64,000 bases of DNA from positions 58,928-122,927 of the forward strand of contig CAWUCF010000128.1 in NCBI GenBank assembly GCA_963920575.1, written 5' to 3'. The notes under the pieces are model-generated. The model searched no databases, was not told the origin of the DNA, and worked only from the letters and a program-made list of their open reading frames with translations. This DNA comes from Narthecium ossifragum. Its lineage: Eukaryota; Streptophyta; Magnoliopsida; Dioscoreales; Nartheciaceae. The translations under genes were made by a program, and so were the position numbers. Below are positions 61,001 through 64,000 of the stretch, piece after piece (positions within the stretch are counted from its first letter, which is position 1; each line of letters begins with the position of its first letter).

Positions 61001-61950
61001 GGTAAAAGCTTGCTATTTTTGAGGCTGAGGATCGGGGGATTCGACGTGCCCGATCCGGTGGCCAGGGCCTTCGAGGAGGCCTGCCTGGGATGATATTCAG
61101 CAAAAAGATGAATGAGAAAAAGGCAAAAAAATTAGCAAGGCCTAGTATCAAAAAGTGAAGGAAAAGGCAAAAAAGGTAAAAGGTAAAAGCTTGCTATTTT
61201 GAAGGCTGAGCATCCGGGGATTCGACGTGCCCGATTCGGTAGCCAGGAGCTTCGATGAGGCCTGCATGGGATGATATTCACCAAAAAGATGAATGAGAAA
61301 TAAGAAAAAAAATTAGCAAGGCCTAGTATCAAAAAGTGAAGGAAAAGGCAAAAAAGGTAAAAGGTAAACGCTTGCTATTTTGAAGGCTGAGCATCCGGGG
61401 ATTCGACGTGCCCGATTCGGTAGGCAGGAGCTTCGAGGAGGCCTGCCTGGGATGATATTCACCAAAACGATGATTGATAAATAAGAAAAAAAATTAGCAA
61501 GGCCTAGTATCAAAAAGTGAAGGAAAAGGTAAAAAAGATAAAAGGTAAAAGCTTGCTATTTTGGAGGCTGAGGATCCGGAGATTCGACGTGCCCGATTCG
61601 GTAGCCAGGAGCTTCGAGGAGGCCTGCCTGGGATGATATTCAACAAAAAGATGAATGAGAAATAAGAAAATAAATTAGCAAGGACTAGTATCAAAAAGTG
61701 AAGGAAAAGGCAAAAAAGGTAAAAGGTAAAAGCTTGCTATTTTAGAGGCTAAGGATCCGGGGATTCGACGTGCCCGATCCGGTGGCCAGGTGCTTCGAGG
61801 AGGCCTGCCTGGGATGATATTCCGCAAAAAGATGAATGAGAAATAAGAAAAATAATTAGCAAGGCATTGTATCAAAAAGTCAAGGAAAAGGCAAAAAAGG
61901 TAAAAGGTAAAAGCTTGCTATTTTGCCGGCTGACGATCCGGGGATTCGAC
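58050..61950 (+). repeat. Higher-order repeat of 724 / 1,088 bp
   Basis: AGGAACCGGGGATTCGATGTG starts at 58,491, 59,215 and 60,303. GAATAAGGGAAAAAAATTAC is near 58,760, 59,484 and 60,572. The spacings are 724 (four monomers) and 1,088 (six monomers). GGACCCTGAGAATCCGGGG is near 59,568 and 60,656. The last unit has gained two monomers, one being a copy of its neighbour at 59.75 and 59.93 kb (GACGGGCCCGATCC). Confidence 0.8.
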
Positions 61951-62144
61951 ATGCTCGATCCGGTGGCCAGGGTCTTCGAGGAGGCCTGCCTGGGATGATA
62001 TTTAGTAAAAAGATGAATTAGAAAAAGGGAAAAAAATTCGCAAGGCCTAGTATCAAAAAGTGAAGGAAAAGGCAAAAAAGGTAAAAGGTAAAAGCATGCT
62101 ATTTTGTAGGCTGAGGATCCGCGGATTCGACGTGCCCGATCCGC

Positions 62145-63279
62145 TGGCTAGGGGCTTAGGGGAGGCCAGCCTGGGATGATATTCAGCAAAAAGATGAATG
62201 AAAAAAGGGAAAAAAATTAGCAAGGCCTAGTATCAAAAAGTGAAGAAGAACGTAAAAAAAGTAAAAGGTAAAAGCTTGCTATTTTGGAGGCTGAGGATCC
62301 GGGGATTCGACGTGCCTGATCCGTTGGCCAGGGGCTTAGGGGAGACCTGCCTGGGATGATTTTCATCAAAAAGATGAGTGATAAAAAAAAAAAATAGCAA
62401 GGCCTATTATCACAAAGTGAAGGAAAAGGCAAAAAAGGTAAAAGGTAAAAGCTTGTAATTTTGGAAGCTGAGAATCCGGGGATTAGACGTGCTCGATCCG
62501 GTGGCCAGGGTCTTCTAGGAGGCTGGCTGGAATGATATTCAGCAAAAAAATGAAAGAGAAATAAGAAAAAAAATTAGCAAGGCCTAGTATCAAAAAGTGA
62601 AGGAAAAGGCAAAAAGGTAAAAGGTAAAAGCTTGCTATTTTGCAGGCTGATGATCCGGAGATTCGACGTGCCCGATCCAGTGGCCAAGGGCTTCGAGAAT
62701 CCCTGCCTAGGATTATATTCACCAAAAATATGAATGAGAAAAAGGAAAAAAAATTAGCAAGGCCTAGTATCAAAAAGTGAAGGAAAAAGGCAAAAAAAGG
62801 TAAAAGGTAAAAGCTTGCTATTTTGCAGGCTTTGGATCTGGGGATTTGACGTGCCCGATCCGGTGGCAAGGGGCTTAGGAGAGGCCTGTCTGGGATGATT
62901 TTCAACAAAAAGATGAATGAGTAATCATAAAAAAAATTAGTAAGGCCTAGTATCAAAAAGTGAAGGAAAACGTAAAAAGGTAAAAGTTAAAAGCTTGCTA
63001 TTTTGTCGGCTGAGCTTCCGGGGATTCGACGTGCCCGATCCGGTGGCCAGGGGCTTCGAGAAGCCCTGCCTGGGATTATATTAAGCAAAAATTTGAATGA
63101 TAAATAAGAAAAAAAATTAGGAAGGCCGACTATCAAAAAGTAAAGGAAAAGGAAAGAAAGGTAAAAAATAAAAGCTTACTATTTTGCAGGCTGAGGATCC
63201 GGGGATTCGACGTGCTCGATCCATTGGCCAGGGGCTTAGGGGGGGCCTGCCTAGGATGATTTTCATCAAAAAGATGAAT
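62145..63279 (+). repeat. Divergent terminal monomers with GGGGCTTAGG core
   Basis: Four monomers (GGGGCTTAGG near 62,151, 62,331, 62,871 and 63,231) replace the usual GGGGCTTCGAGGAGG by CTTAGG(G/A)GAGG. Three of them also share GATGATTTTCA instead of GATGATATTCA. This subtype is confined to the last 1.2 kb before the strand switch. Confidence 0.8.
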
Positions 63280-64000
63280 CGAATCCCCGGATCCTCAACC
63301 TCCAAAATAGCAAGCTTCTACCTTTTACCTTTTTTGCCTTTTCCTTCACTTTTTGATACTAGGCCTTGCTAAATTTTTTTCTTATTTCTCATTCATCTTT
63401 TTACTAAATATCATCCCAGGCAGGCCTCCTCGAAGCCCCTGCCCACTGGATTGCGCACGTCGAATCCCCAGATCCTTAGCCTCCAAAATAGCAAGCTTTT
63501 ACCTTTTACCTTTTTTGCCTTTTCCTTCACTCTTTGATACTATGCCTAGCGAATTTTTTTCCCTTTTTTTCAATCATCTTTTTGCTAAATATCATCCCAG
63601 GCACGCCTCCTCGAAGCCCCTGGCCTCCGGATTGGGTACGTCGAATCCCCGGATCCTCAGCCTACAAAATAGCAAGCTTTTACCTTTTACCTTTTTGCCT
63701 TTTCCTTCACTTTTTGATACTAGGCCTTGCTAATTTTTTTTCTTATTTCTCATTCATTTTTTTGCTGAATATCATCCCAGTCAGGCCTCCTCGAAGACCC
63801 TGGCCACCGGATCGAGCACGTCCAATCCTTGGATCCTCAGCCTCCAAAATTGCAAGCTTTTACCTGTAATCTTTTTTGCCTTTTCTTTCACTTTTTGATA
63901 CTAGGTCTTGCTAATTTTTTTTTCCTATTTCTCATTCATCTTTTTGCTGAATATCATCCCATGCAGGCCTCCTCGATGCCCCTGGCCAATTGATCGGGCA
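63280..64000 (-). repeat. 181-bp satellite array in inverted orientation, block 4
   Basis: From about 63,280 the sequence is the reverse complement of the monomer: CGAATCCCCGGATCCTC, GCAAGCTT, CCTTTTACCTTTTTTGCC, CTCATTCATC, CAGGCAGGCCTCCTCGAAG. About four monomers are visible before the window ends. The junction joins AAAAAGATGAAT (plus sense, mid A-rich half) to CGAATCCCCGG (minus sense, GC-rich half) with at most one or two bases of overlap. Monomers beyond the break are of the variant-B-free class, close to those at 47-48 kb, so the inversion involved the flank of this same array. Confidence 0.96.

Larger units (their letters stand above)
57945..63279 (+). repeat. 181-bp satellite array, block 3 (~29 monomers)
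   Basis: Resumes in phase (CTGAGGATCCGGGG) after the solo LTR. It begins with distinctive monomers such as GCATCCGGGG with CCGATTCGGTAGCCAGGAG. It ends with a divergent subtype (GGGGCTTAGGGGAGG) just before the strand switch. I see no gene or other element here. CTGAG at 57,945-57,949 is the right target-site duplication of the solo LTR. Confidence 0.95.

Noticed and set aside
63184..63869. Plus-strand frames across and after the strand switch
   Set aside because: They read the satellite through the inversion junction. They only appear on the plus strand because the array is inverted there.
1..64000. CRISPR array
   Set aside because: The repeats are 181 bp and contiguous, with no unique spacers and no cas genes. 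The other content is plant-type.
1..64000. CENP-B box in the satellite
   Set aside because: TTCGACGTGCTCGATCCGG has a TTCG start, but the A and CGGG positions of the box do not fit on either strand.

Overview
The window is almost entirely one plant-type satellite DNA array. A monomer of about 181 bp repeats head to tail, roughly 310 times by length, from base 1 to about 63,279. It then flips to the opposite strand for the last ~720 bases. Each monomer joins a GC-rich half (core GGATCCGGGGATTCGACGTG, several CpGs) to an A-rich half (A-tracts, then GGTAAAAGGTAAAAGCTTGC). I see no functional host gene. The many 60-220 codon open frames on the minus strand are translations of the satellite, whose complement happens to be poor in stop codons.

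Two LTR retrotransposon insertions interrupt the array. The first (39,912-45,339) is a complete but dead Ty3/gypsy chromovirus. It has two 611-bp LTRs, a tRNA-Met-type primer site, gag with a CCHC knuckle, and pol in the order protease, RT, RNase H, integrase, chromodomain. It best fits the Tekay/Del lineage. The second (55,363-57,944) looks like a solo LTR of 2,582 bp from a related family. Both lie at exactly the same phase of the 181-bp monomer and both are flanked by the same 5-bp duplication, CTGAG.

The array is layered. From 1 to ~37.3 kb, monomer variants are arranged in higher-order repeats (HORs): a 903-bp pentamer, a ~2.15-kb unit, a ~3.5-kb tandem segmental duplication and a 542-bp trimer. 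One variant, called B here (GATCTGAGGATTCGACGTGC followed by CCGATTCGGTCGCC), recurs throughout. From ~37.3 kb to the end variant B is gone, monomers look more heterogeneous, short deletions are common, and both retrotransposons and the strand switch occur. This resembles a homogenised satellite core passing into an older flank, as seen in many plant centromeric or heterochromatic arrays. Whether this is a centromere cannot be decided from sequence alone.

The chromovirus lineage, tRNA-Met primer site and long-LTR relative point to a flowering plant. The GC-rich coding sequence hints weakly at a monocot. I cannot name the species. All distances, copy numbers and divergences below were read by eye and are approximate unless a motif position is given.
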